A DNA stretch of 64,000 nucleotides, taken from the NCBI GenBank assembly GCA_014338405.1, contig JTDE01001552.1, positions 36,836 through 100,835 on the forward strand. Direction: 5' to 3'. The position numbers and the translations under genes were made by a program. The notes beneath the pieces were generated by a model, which worked only from the letters and a program-made list of their open reading frames with translations, was not told where the DNA came from and ran no database searches. Shown here one piece after another: positions 28,301-40,300 of this stretch. Within the stretch, counting starts at the first letter, position 1. Every line of letters begins with the position of its first letter. This stretch comes from Paragonimus skrjabini miyazakii (taxonomy: Eukaryota; Platyhelminthes; Trematoda; Plagiorchiida; Troglotrematidae).

Positions 28301-31300
28301 GCCAGGTGAGCAGGTGTAGGGCTACGGCCATCGGCGACAATACTAGCAGTTCTACGATTCGCTTAAAGCGATTTCCGGTCCATCCGTCCGGCCTACCAAA
28401 GCACTGGTTGATGTGGACACCGGCTGTTTGTGCACCCAACTAGAGAACATCATGAAAATATGACGCAAGCACTTTGACAGCCTATGATAGTCAATGGCGG
28501 ACCTGTATCCATACCATTTCTAGTTCTTCCGCTTAGTCTTGTTTTAATAATTTTCAACCTTCTTAGTAACGTTTTCTTTTAGGATATTCCAAGTCACTGT
28601 TGAGGCGAGCGGCGGCCCGAGCCACAGTACCTTTTGGTCAGGCTCATGGCTGTTATGATGATGAAACCGTCCAGCTATCACTGACTGAGTGACCGTGAAC
28701 AGCTTGCCACAACAGGCCATCAAGTTTTTACTTAGGCCTGCTCCGGATTTGCCGGAAGTACAAAGAGACATCAGACAACTGCGCAATGAAAAAGCTGCAA
28801 ACGAGGATGGATTGACTGGTGAAATCCTGAAGAATGGCAAACCGGCGCTGGAATATGCACTGCTCCAGTAGGTCCATGTCATCTGGGAGCAAGAATAAAT
28901 AGTACAAAAGTACAAGAGTGCTCTGATATTACTTTTGTTTAAAGGTAAGGGTAGCATGCAATGCCTCAAGAGCTATCGGGAAATCAGTCTGCTGAGTTAC
29001 GCAGGCAACGTACTTGCCAGAATCCTTCGGAACCGACTGAATGCGAACGTTCTTTAGGCCGAGGAGTAATGTAGATGTCCAGGTAAATTCGTCAATTTGA
29101 CTAGAATGTTGCATATGGGCATGAAGGCGAAGGTACAATCATGTGGACCTACCTCTGATGATTTTCACATTGTCACTGGCGGGAAACAGAGTTGTATCTT
29201 AGCCCCAGCTCTGACTGCCTTGTTAACAGTTGCTTTTCAGGACTCTGAGGAAAACGACGTTGAGGTAGAGTACCGGATGGATGGGTGCCTACAGAATATT
29301 CGACGCCTCAACCCAGCTACATACCTGAACGATGCACATGCATCTGTTCGCAGATTACAGCGCGTTGTTCCTGCACATTGAAGACGAACTTCAACGACTG
29401 GCCACGGCTTTCGCGACCGCGGCATCTAAGTTTGGATTGGATATCAACAAAGAGAAGACATTTTCTCTCCTTCAGAATTCTCTGGGTAGAGATGCTGTTT
29501 CTGCACTCGCATTTGGAATTCGTACCAACGGAGACGGTGTTGGCGACTGCGCAGATTTCTGATGCTTGGGCAGCAATCTGTCCACCGATCTGTCCTTGGA
29601 CCGCGACTTAACAGCTGGTGTGGTAAAGGTCAGCACTGCTTTCAGACGTCTTGGAAGACGCGTTTGGAAGAACCACAGCCTACAGCCGAGCACTGGGCTC
29701 TTTGTCTACCGTCCAATGGTACTGTCTATACTGCTATACGGTAGTGAAACGTGGACATTGTATCAACGGAACGTGTGCTATCTGAGCCACTTGCATTTGC
29801 AATGTCTAAGACGCATCTTGGGTATTCGGTGGTCGGACATGGTTCCGAACACTGAGGTACTGCGGCGAGCGGACATGAACAGGATCGAAGCCGTGTTGAT
29901 GCTGAATCAGCTTCCCTGAGTAGGTCATGTCCGTCGAATGGATGATGACCGTATTCCAAAACAACTGTTGTACGGACAACCGAAATCAGGTAAGCGAATT
30001 CCTGGTGGTCAAAAGCAGAGATGCCAGGATGTTATCCAGGTAAGTCTTTCGCGTTGTACATTGATTTTAAAGACAGTGTTGAAACGGATGGTCTGGAGAA
30101 ATATGATCAGGACGGGCGTCCGCAAGTTCAGGGAGAAGCAATTGGTCGGTCGTGAACGGAAGCGCGCGGTACACATAGCAACCATCGGTGCCATAAGTCG
30201 CGATGATATGACTATATGGCGTTGCTATTTACACGGTTGCAAAAGCGCTGGTCACCTCGGAGTAGTAGGTCACCAACGTATCCATAGTATGCCGTCAGTT
30301 AAGAGACAACGAGTACCTTAGGGCCAAGTGGGTTACATCAGTTATATTCATTTCGTCTAGTTCACATCAACCAACGACCACTCCTATTTTCAGAAACCCG
30401 GGTGTCTGTGTCCTTCTACCTTTCCTTTTCTTCAGCTTTGTTGGTGTGCAATATGATGAATGTTTTGTTTGTATTATTCCAGTCCAACCTTGCATTTTGT
30501 TTTTCCTCGGTATTTTCTATAGTGTGCACGAACATTTACTCGTATATTCAACCACTTCTAGCATTACGTCCCCAGTAATTTTCTTCCCAGTTTAGATCTT
30601 GTATATATCTTGGAAGATGAGCCTTTCCGTTTCAAGCTAGCCTATCAATTGGCTAACCTGTATTGTTCCTCAGCGCAGAAAGAAGACATATGTTGCGATG
30701 TTAACATTTCGTTTACTCTCATCAGTCGCAAACGTAAAACATGCAAGTTATATATGACAGACAATTAGAGATAGACAGGGTTTGGACACGCACACAATCA
30801 CACCACGGCAACCCTATAGGTTGCTTCACCCACTTGTGTACATAGCGCCGGCTGGTGAGCTGTAATCAGCATGACTTCGCTAAAGGCCAGTAGTTTCGGG
30901 TTCTGATGACGTAACAATATTTTAAAAGAGTTAAGTGGGACCACCTGGTGACCTGTTATCATGTGTCTGGCAATCGATGATGCGGGGCTTCGAGTAACAG
31001 ATTCACCGGTTTCCGGTTGTTGTGTTATGCGCTGTTTTAACCAGTTTGGGACGTGTTCGGCCACACGCTGAGATAGCCGTCGATCTGTTCTGCCTATGTA
31101 TTGGCCGACTGGACACAAAAGCCCCACTCACACACCTCCTGGTCTTACGCATTCGGGTGTACACAAGTGGTGCATCGCAAGCCACTTGTGGTGATGGTAA
31201 GAGCGTAGGCATCCTTCGGCTTCGGTCATTGTGACAGGCTAATCCGAACAGGAAGCCGCCAATCGTGTGTATGTGTATAAGCCGTTGACTACAACAGTCT

Positions 31301-34300
31301 GTCTGACTTGGCACTGATAACACTCAATCGTCCAGTGGAAAGTCCGTCTCTATTGTTGCTACCCACAGGCTAAATGCAACCTAACGTTTAACACCATCGA
31401 GTTAGAAGAGTAAACGATGTGATATTATCTCGCGACATATGTATTACTTTGGCACTGGTTAACTTGGTCACAAATAAGTAAACAAAACAATCGAAATCTA
31501 CGAACACTGCAGATTTTTGAGCTGCAGAGTAGATTGGATCACGTTCACACATCAATGACAGTCGAACGTCTATCCGATTTCACAGGTGACAAATACTAAC
31601 AAGATGAATATGTGCCTTCGCTTATCTCGCGATTGTCTGCTTATGAACAAGATGATGAAGCCGACAATCCCGTACAGATGAAATTTGATGAGATGAATGA
31701 ACAGGGAAGAAAAGTTTCATGCTGATTCATAGACTTAAAAATGTGCAAACTTGACTTATTCAGGTACACTTACGTGGGTCAGAGCAAGATGGTGTGGATT
31801 AATGCTCATCAAAGGGCGTTATTAGGGGAGTGAAACTCAGCAAATATCTTACAAAAGATTCCATACCTGAATGCGCTCACTATACGACTCAAATCGTAAT
31901 CGGGGTGATGGCGAAACGGGGGCTGTAGGAACCGATCGTTCAGTCACATCCAAATGAGGCAATTCACCCAATGGTTGAGTGGTCGACATTCCAAGTTGAC
32001 TGGCAAGATTTCTACCAAATCCAGGTTTAACCAACACTATTGAGCGAGAAAAGTGGGATTACACGGTGATCGAAACAGGTGGAATATAGGTAGTTTGCAG
32101 CTAGTCAAATAGGACTTAAAAATCAGTACGGATAGAACACATATTTCAAAAAGGCACGCGATTCGTTTACTTTCACCGACCGTGTACTGAAGACGTATAA
32201 GTTATATGCGATTTAGGCAGGGTGAGAAAAGCGAGCGTAAGGAGACAAGTTTGACCGAGATTAAGAAAAAAACATGACATAATCGGCACCATTGTAGATG
32301 ATGTGTAAACAAATTGTGTACACGTAACGCACGTTGGTGGGTTTTGATACGGATGGCTTTCGCAAACACTCTGGCCTACCAACGCCGATAATCCGCCTGT
32401 CTGTTATGGGACCAGCGGGTGTTCAATTAGCACCTTTGTCTAGATGATGTATCAGGAGACAGTTAGTGTAGGTAACCAAAACACACAGTAAGTCGGTCAA
32501 CGCAGCGCACATTCTTAATGAACGAGGACACGAGCACATGTCAGAGTGAGTGGTCCGACGGATGATGCAGCGCAACTCAACTGTAATCGTGGTAGCGAGA
32601 ACGGCAACTTCATCGGCTGCTGAACTAATCTTGACAACGGGTACTCTGGTTGACCTCGTCAAACTGTTCAGAGTATTGGTGTATAGTGGGAAGCATAACC
32701 TACTGACGTTAGGCGAGAAAACGGGAGCTACTGATATAACAGACAGAGTTTCCGTGGCACCGAGGACGTCATGTGTATTTGAAAAGAAACAAACCTGCCT
32801 CTCTGTCTGATTATTATCGTCCTCGAACCCCACATATTTTGTGTTTTGTGTACAGCTGATGAAAGTAAACATAATATACACATCTCGTAATATTTGTCTT
32901 CCAACCGTACTGATGCATCCTAAAGTTGTTTCCATTTGATTTCCTCAGTTTTTATAGACTTTACCATTGTTTGGCGAGTAACCAATTGGATTAGCTTGCA
33001 CAGTGAACCGTTGTGACCGAATCTAAGTATGTCTCGTGTCCTGGTTAGAACAGACTCGAGGTGGACAAAACGTAATTACAATAAGCCGACATAATGACGA
33101 AACAAAATGCAGGGATTCAATTGTGATCACTGAGACAACTATAATATAGTGACTGAGGCGATTCATCAATCGAGACCTGCACATTGGTCGCAGTCAGAAA
33201 GTATGCATAGTCCCGAACAAGTTGACAGACGTTACAAATAAAGGTCACAGACAAGTCATGTTTACATCAGGATTATAAAGCCTAAGATCACCCATACGTT
33301 TGGTCTTACTAGACATCACCATGAAACTGTTCGGTATAAAAAAGAATGAAATCACCCATGAATGGGCGACGTGAAAAATGAATACACGGATATACAAACA
33401 TGACAACATAACTTTGAGAAAATTGCGGTGGAGCGAAAGCAAGAAAACCAATAGTCAAAACCAGTCCTGTGTAAAACAGGGTCAGGTGGTTTCTGCCAAC
33501 AATACAGAATCTATTACACAACAAACTAATGAAATAATCTTAGGCCTAACCCGCCCCCCCGGAGGCTATGTGCCCTTCAGGTGCTGCGCGCAGCGTCGTT
33601 TTAATGTTGGTATACATGTGGCTAACAACGGGCCTGAATGAATCGTTATATCGTCTGCGATAATTGCAAACGTTGAGCACATTTGGGTTAGCAGTGTCAT
33701 AACTTATTCACTCCTTTCCTGAGCTGTTAAGCCCACTATAATGTGCAGTGGCCACCAGATAGGGAGTGGACAACTGACCAGACCTTGTGAACAAAGGTTA
33801 AAAACGGTAGACTGCCCAATCTATTGCTTCTCGATTTTCACTGCATCTCATCAGGTACATACTGGAATGTTGTTATTTATATGGCGGAGTCAAACAGGGT
33901 TGGTGAAAAAGAATGCACGACCGCACACATACACACACATCACTCACGCGTGCACGCATGAGCAATGGGATTGTTCATTTACCACGACAGTATCAAACTG
34001 ACGACCATGTCCTTCTGTTAGCAAGGGAGTGGTTGCCACTTTGGAATAACAACAACCTTAGTGAACTGAGGCAGCCGTCGATTGTTGGTCATGTAGATGA
34101 CTTGGAAAACATCAGCAATGATGACACTATATTCAGAGGTCAGTCAGTGGCGTGCGATCGAGGATGTTGACTGTTTGCGCAGCAACAGTTGTTGAGGTTT
34201 GTTTCGTTTCACGTTCAACACGGGCTCGACTACTCGATTGTGCAACCGTCGTTTCGTTTGTCCACGTAAGTAACATGGCACTCACATTAAAACGGGTAAA

Positions 34301-37300
34301 TACAGTAAGACTTGGTGGATGGAAGTAGTGGCACTTTCATAAGAGGAATTGGTATTCGGCTGACTGAATATAGCATCGTGACGGAGGCCGTGCAGAACGG
34401 TTGACCGACTGCTGCTCAAAGTCGCCGATTGGATTATTCCATCAGATCATTACTCTTACAAGCTAGCTGTAAGGTAACGCTCCGCTTGAGAACAGTGAAC
34501 TGTATCACTTGATAAATGCGCGCGGATAGTCATTCGATTGCAACACCGATTACAGTTGCTGCACCTCACCGTCCAAGGTTTCTGAGGAGTGTATGTGCAT
34601 AGTTTCCTGGCACGATGAAAGAAAGTAAGAATCACGGCATGTTTGTATTGAACTGACGTAAGACTGTGGAGTTTCAAATGATGATGTGATGGATTACTAA
34701 ACCGGAGGTGCGAATATTCTAACTATCGCCGGAATACTTCAAGAGGGCAGTGAGGTACGTCCAAAAACCCACTGCGATCGGATCGCGGACAACACGGGCG
34801 ACCGGATGAGTCATCGCTCAACGAGATCGGATCAACGGACGAGACATAGCAGGCAAAATGGGATGGATGACTAGATCGGAGGTGGAATTATTCCAACACT
34901 CGATGGAATATCTCGACACGATCGTGGAATACGGCCAAAGCCGACCGTGGATAAGGACGACAGGATGAGTCAACGCTCAACAAAACCGGACCAATGGATG
35001 AGGAATAACTGGCAGAAACTCTCCTGATAGAAGGCGTCGGCCACAAATACAAAAGGGGTAGTAGTGCACATAATGTGTAAACGGAAGCCGGAATTGTGTT
35101 GAGGACAGGGAATTCGGATCATAAATGCGAGCGCGTGTGTGGCATGGCAACAAGCGAGTTTGACAACAAAGATTGTGTTTATTTGAACGTCTTTTCGCTA
35201 CAATTCTATGTGGGCTTTCTGAAAACAGATCTTTCGATTGTACCATCTGATCGTCGTATCACGAGAATGTCCAAAAAGGTAATAGACTGATCAGTGTCAT
35301 ATTGAATTTGCAGTGATATGTTTGGATGCAACTGATACATCAGTACCTGATCCTCAAGATGAGCCACAACGCTGTCTGCCAAGAGAGGATCGAGTGGAAT
35401 CTCTATTGCTACACTATTTAGCTGCCGAGAACCTTACCCATGACAGAAATTTGATGTTCAATGTAAACAGGAGAAACAGCCGTTCTAGTTCCGAAGACAG
35501 CAAATTGATTTATCAGTAGTTTTCAGCGATCCGTTTAACAAGTATTTCCACTGTTTCTTTTAGAAGATCATTACTGAGGAGAGAATTAACATTTACAATC
35601 GCAAGGTGACGTTCGCTGGCGTTCAGTATCCTCAGCCAGTTTACCACTCCAAACGTATCCTACACTGAGAAAATGATTACCGTACATATTTCAACAGCTC
35701 TACAAGCCATTGTGGTAATCAATGTTGAGCCGAACTGACCACCGAAAGTATCGTTCTTAGTGGTATTTCATGCTTGCGGAGTTTCAGTATACTAAACGGT
35801 TGTGGCGTCCGGGATCCCCGCAGCAACAAAAGGACATGGTCGTCAGTTTGATACTGTCGTGGTAAATGAACAATCCCATTGTTCGTACGTGCACGCGTGA
35901 GTGATGTGTGTGTGTATGTGAGCGGTCGTGCATTCTTTTTCACCAACCCTGTTTGACTCCGCCATATAAATAACAACATTCCAGTATGTACCTGATGAGA
36001 TGCAGTGAAAATCGCGAAGCAATAGATTGGGCAGTCTACCGTTTTTAACTTCTGTTTACAAGTTTATTTCGGGAAACAACTGTTTTGAATTTCTCAAATA
36101 ATAAGACCCTGGTGGGATTTTTAAGAACCACACACGACGGAGACTCGAACCCACGATTTTTGAGTAGAAATGGTAAACCAGACCCTTATCCACTAGAACA
36201 CAGGGCCACGTCGCTGAGTTTGCAAAAAGAGGAGTTACTGTTCTTAGCTGCGGCATTTTCTTATCACACAGGCAACCCTAGTGATCGTGATCCTGTCGTC
36301 TGATGGATAAGTGTTCGGACCATCATTCAGACGCCTAGTTGTAGGTCATGGGTCGGACGCACCAGCATGCATGGTGTGAATGATAACCAACGACAGCTAA
36401 GCAACTGTCCACCACTACGTTAATGGTTACTGGAGCCAGTTGCCGGCCCTCCTTCCTGTTGAATATCCTGAATACTAACAGTCGGACTAAGCGTTGCTCA
36501 GTGACAGTCTCGACTGTTAAACAATGTACCAGCTTCACCGTGAGAAACAACACACAAACAGAGCCAAACTAGAAGAGGCCCAGTAGCTGGATGTCCCATA
36601 TACCAAGCAGTTATATTAACAAATCGGGAAGCCCGAACTACCACAGTGTGAAGTTTATAGTCAGCCGCAAAATGGGTATCATACCGCCGCAGTGATAAAC
36701 GAAGATCAGCGTGTTACCTCCCACTAAATAAGGTAACCTAATAATTGGAGCAGACTGGACAACGTCATTCCGATCACGATTTCCTAATTTACGATTAGAC
36801 TTTATAAAGAGATATCCAAGAGGACGTACTGTTAAAACGAGAAGTAACTGTTCGTTGAAGCAACGGGACGCAGAGTTATGACAAATGAAACCTAATCGAA
36901 TGTGCGCAAAAAATGAGACGACCAAGCACGGCGTATCAAAAGGAAGGTCAGAAAGGAGCAAACGTTATCTACAGAAGGATGAAATGAAACAAACACCCTT
37001 GTATGCAGATCAGCGTAAGGAAACACGTAAGAAACACTCACCCCGATCATCCACAAACGCCAATTCTCCACGAATTATTACGCGTCGCACCTTGCCACGA
37101 ACACGTCTTCCGGCAAACGGACTCCAACCGGCCCGCGTGTATAGTGTTTGTGTACCAGGAGCGGTCACGGAAGAGTCAGATGCATCCAAAGTAAATACAC
37201 CTGGAAGAGGCCACTGCGCACTCATATCCACCTCAACCCATGTGTCCTCAAACATGCATTGATCCGGCGCATCGCCTGCACCCAAGGATCCAGCACTGGT

Positions 37301-40300
37301 GCCAGACAGATTGAAAATTCGTCTCGGGTTAACATGCAATCGTTCCACGAGATCCGTCAACGTCAGGCGTCCTTCATGCATTGCAGTGAGAAACAGAGGG
37401 AGCATGGTTTCCAAGCCGGGAAATCCAGGTGGTGCATTTGAAGAGGCTTTTTCCGAGGCCAGATGTGGTGCGTGGTCGGTGGCAAAACAGTCGATCACAT
37501 CCAAATTTGCCCATAAAGCTTGCACATCTTCCAAGGTGCCAAGTCTTGGACGAACTTCACCTAGAAAGTGAAAGTCATTGTTACCAGTTGCAATTTAAGG
37601 GTCACAATCTAGTTGAAAAGTAGAAATCAAAAGCCCTTGTGGCTATCCCAGGTAATACAAATAAACGAAGTTAGTAAACGTGACTGGAAGGTAATCGCCT
37701 ACTGACGAACTGATAGCAGTTTTCACGTGTGATGCAATTTTGAAGACCACTTTCAAGAAAATTAGAAAGAAATCTTCTACATGTTAACGAACGACCACTT
37801 GGGAAACGGTGAAATTAAGACAACGTTAAAAAAAGTTGCCTTCGCAAAGCGCCATTAATGGCAAAACGATTGATAGCATGAACAAACCAGTACAGGTGAT
37901 CGTCTCTCACGTAAAGGATCGATTTTGAAAAAACGCTCAGATGTTAAACTGAGTCTCGCAAACATGCTTTGTGAACGATTGGCGCGAACAGATGTCGGCT
38001 TCCAAATCTGTTCAAAGCTAATTAGAACGTCTGTTGTAGCTGCTTAGTGGTACGCACTGGGTACATGCTCATACAAATATACACAGGATCGGCTGGCTTC
38101 TCTGGGCGTATTTTTCTGGAAGGTACATGAAAACCACCAGATAGTCCACCTATGTGATAAAAACTGAGCTGAGTGTACAGCGTTTTGTGTGGCGCATACA
38201 CAAGGAAATCGCAAAACCCACACACGACTAGTATACAAATAAAATTGGAAAATCAACCAAAACTTACTCCATCCACCGACGGTAGGCAAGTCATCTTTCG
38301 TCAAAAACAAATGATGCGGGCTGACTTCGCAAGTGACTTTCAAACCCCGGGATTTTGCTTTTCGTATGAGCTCAATCTCCTCTTTACGTGCCACGTGACA
38401 GATATGTACCGAACGGTCAGTGAGCTCAGCAAGAAGAAGAACAGCGGCCATTGTCTCACCTTCAGCATGACAACAAATTGGCCGTGTTATCGGCCATGTC
38501 TGTACGATTGGGAAACGGTTAACAAAGAGTCAAATGAGCGAACAAACTGAAGTGAAAATTAAACTCATGAAGGCGAGTGGAGTAGCAAAAACATTTAAGT
38601 GGCGCCATCATCCATGTGTACGATGTGAACTATGCAGTGTACTGTGGACGATTCTGCAGACATAGAATAAAGGGAGAATGTGAACGATTAAGTACAGGAT
38701 GAACTTAACACAACCAACGCCATGACAAACACAATAAAAAAAGCGGTAAAAAGGCACATTCAGAAACAGTACATCTAATCAACGTGGAATAAAGCGAACA
38801 CGAACGTCCCAAAACTCACAGTGACTTCTTCCATCAGTAAGGCACCACCAGACACAGATAGCAGCTTATATGAGAACACATAGGGTGACAAACAAAAAGA
38901 GAAAGGGACGTGCCTCAAAATGTTTACGCCAGATATCTAGCCGGCCGGAAAGCGACAGGGTGCTGAACGTCTCATTCAAGTACATTTTTAGCCCAACAAC
39001 GTGACGACTCAGTTGGCCGACCGTCCCGATGTTGTCCGCGGTGGCTCCAGCGAACAGCCCGTAGTCACAATAGGCTCGAGAGGCTGCCCGTTCAACGGCC
39101 ACCTGAAATGAGGCCTCATCTACCACGGCTGGATTAGTGTTGGGCATAGCGAATACAGCAACCACACCGCCGGCAAGAGCAGCCACAGTAGCCGAACTCC
39201 AATCTTCTTTGTACTCATGTCCGGGATCTCTGGGGAACAGGAAGAGAAAGTGGGACGATTCATGGACCGGCATCACACCCACGGCAGGTTGTCTAGACAT
39301 ATAATTAATTACGGAACAAAATCGGCTGGAGACGTGGGCTGTTTGGGGGAGAAATCGGTCGGATAAGGGTACAAACCTGGTATGCACATGAATGTCAATC
39401 AGACCGGGGAGATAGATTATTTGATTTGATGTGATGCACTGTATAGGAAGCAGTCGGTAGTCCGTGGCCACTTCACCGCCACCACGAACTGGCAATAGCG
39501 GGGAATGGATTTCTTTTGTGGTTGGCACCCGCCCACCGTAGTGCCGGAACAAGGCTTCTGCCAAAAGCTTGAATACTTTAACATCCGTGATCAACGGAAC
39601 GTTAGTCTCTACGGCCAAACGCCTGGTCATGTAGCCTGATGGAATGGATATAAAGAGAGGAGGTGTGGCAGTAAAAATGAGAAACATTAAAAGGAAACAA
39701 GCGAAAAATGCACGAAGAATTGAAGTGCAGCCGAAATTAAGGGTGGATGTGGTTACTCATAAAGTAACGTTACTGAAATAGGTATTCTCTGACACAATAC
39801 AATGAGATTCGAAAGTAGATTGCTTTTTGAAAATGTTGCAACAGGATCTACAGCCTATGAGCGCGTAAACAGACGACAGACGGTTAATGAAACGGCAGAA
39901 AACGGAACGACGGTCAGCGGTAATGAATTACTGACTACGGAGTACGCATGACTAACCCAACCCAACCACCCGAGGGAAACGCATCAACACAGAGAAAAGA
40001 CCAGCCTACGGACAGACCTCCCCCCTTGTCACTCGATCCGAAGACAAGACGGTCACAAACTAGATCGTATTTAAAGGTTTTGTGACCAATCAGATAACAC
40101 GGTCAGAAGGTGGACCAGACAAAAATCCAGAAAGAACAGTGATGTCCCAATTAAAGGACAAGTGTGTAGGCGGGGTGCCAGAAATTGCTACAACGGCTGA
40201 GAACGCTCGTGGAAGGCGAAGTTGCACATGACCGTGCCGACTATGAAGGTCACCTCGAACAGAATGAGGTAGGCCTTTCCGAAGGCCAATAAAGTGGTCT

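Larger units (their letters stand above)
26700..31262 (+). mobile_element. LINE-A, near full length, with a nested PLE
   Basis: Order: 5' leader (26700-27420), endonuclease (27420-28200), RT (about 28690-30050), 3' UTR (30200-30658 and 31104-31262). The RT region shows QRDIRQLRNEKAANEDGLTG (28760), LTVAFQDSEENDVE, then HLFADYSALFLHIEDELQRL in place of YADD. It continues FGLDINKEKTFSL and ILLYGSETWTLYQRN (29735), and ends LRRILGIRWSDMV and HVRRMDDDRIPKQLLYGQ. Frameshifts and stops are frequent. The 3' UTR is split by a PLE at 30666-31096. The element lies in CAD intron w11, opposite to the gene. Confidence 0.85.

Noticed and set aside
33840..33875. Hammerhead motif in the arms of the 33.8-36.1 kb element (CCTGATGAGATGCAGTGAAAA)
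   Set aside because: No stem II or stem I can be formed and the base at the cleavage position would be G, so only the core string matches by chance or decay.
38866..39687. One 273-codon open frame taken as a single CAD exon
   Set aside because: It contains 49 codons (39376-39230) absent from all CADs, bounded by GTTTGT and CCCCAG. Its ends also run into introns at 39636 and 38913.
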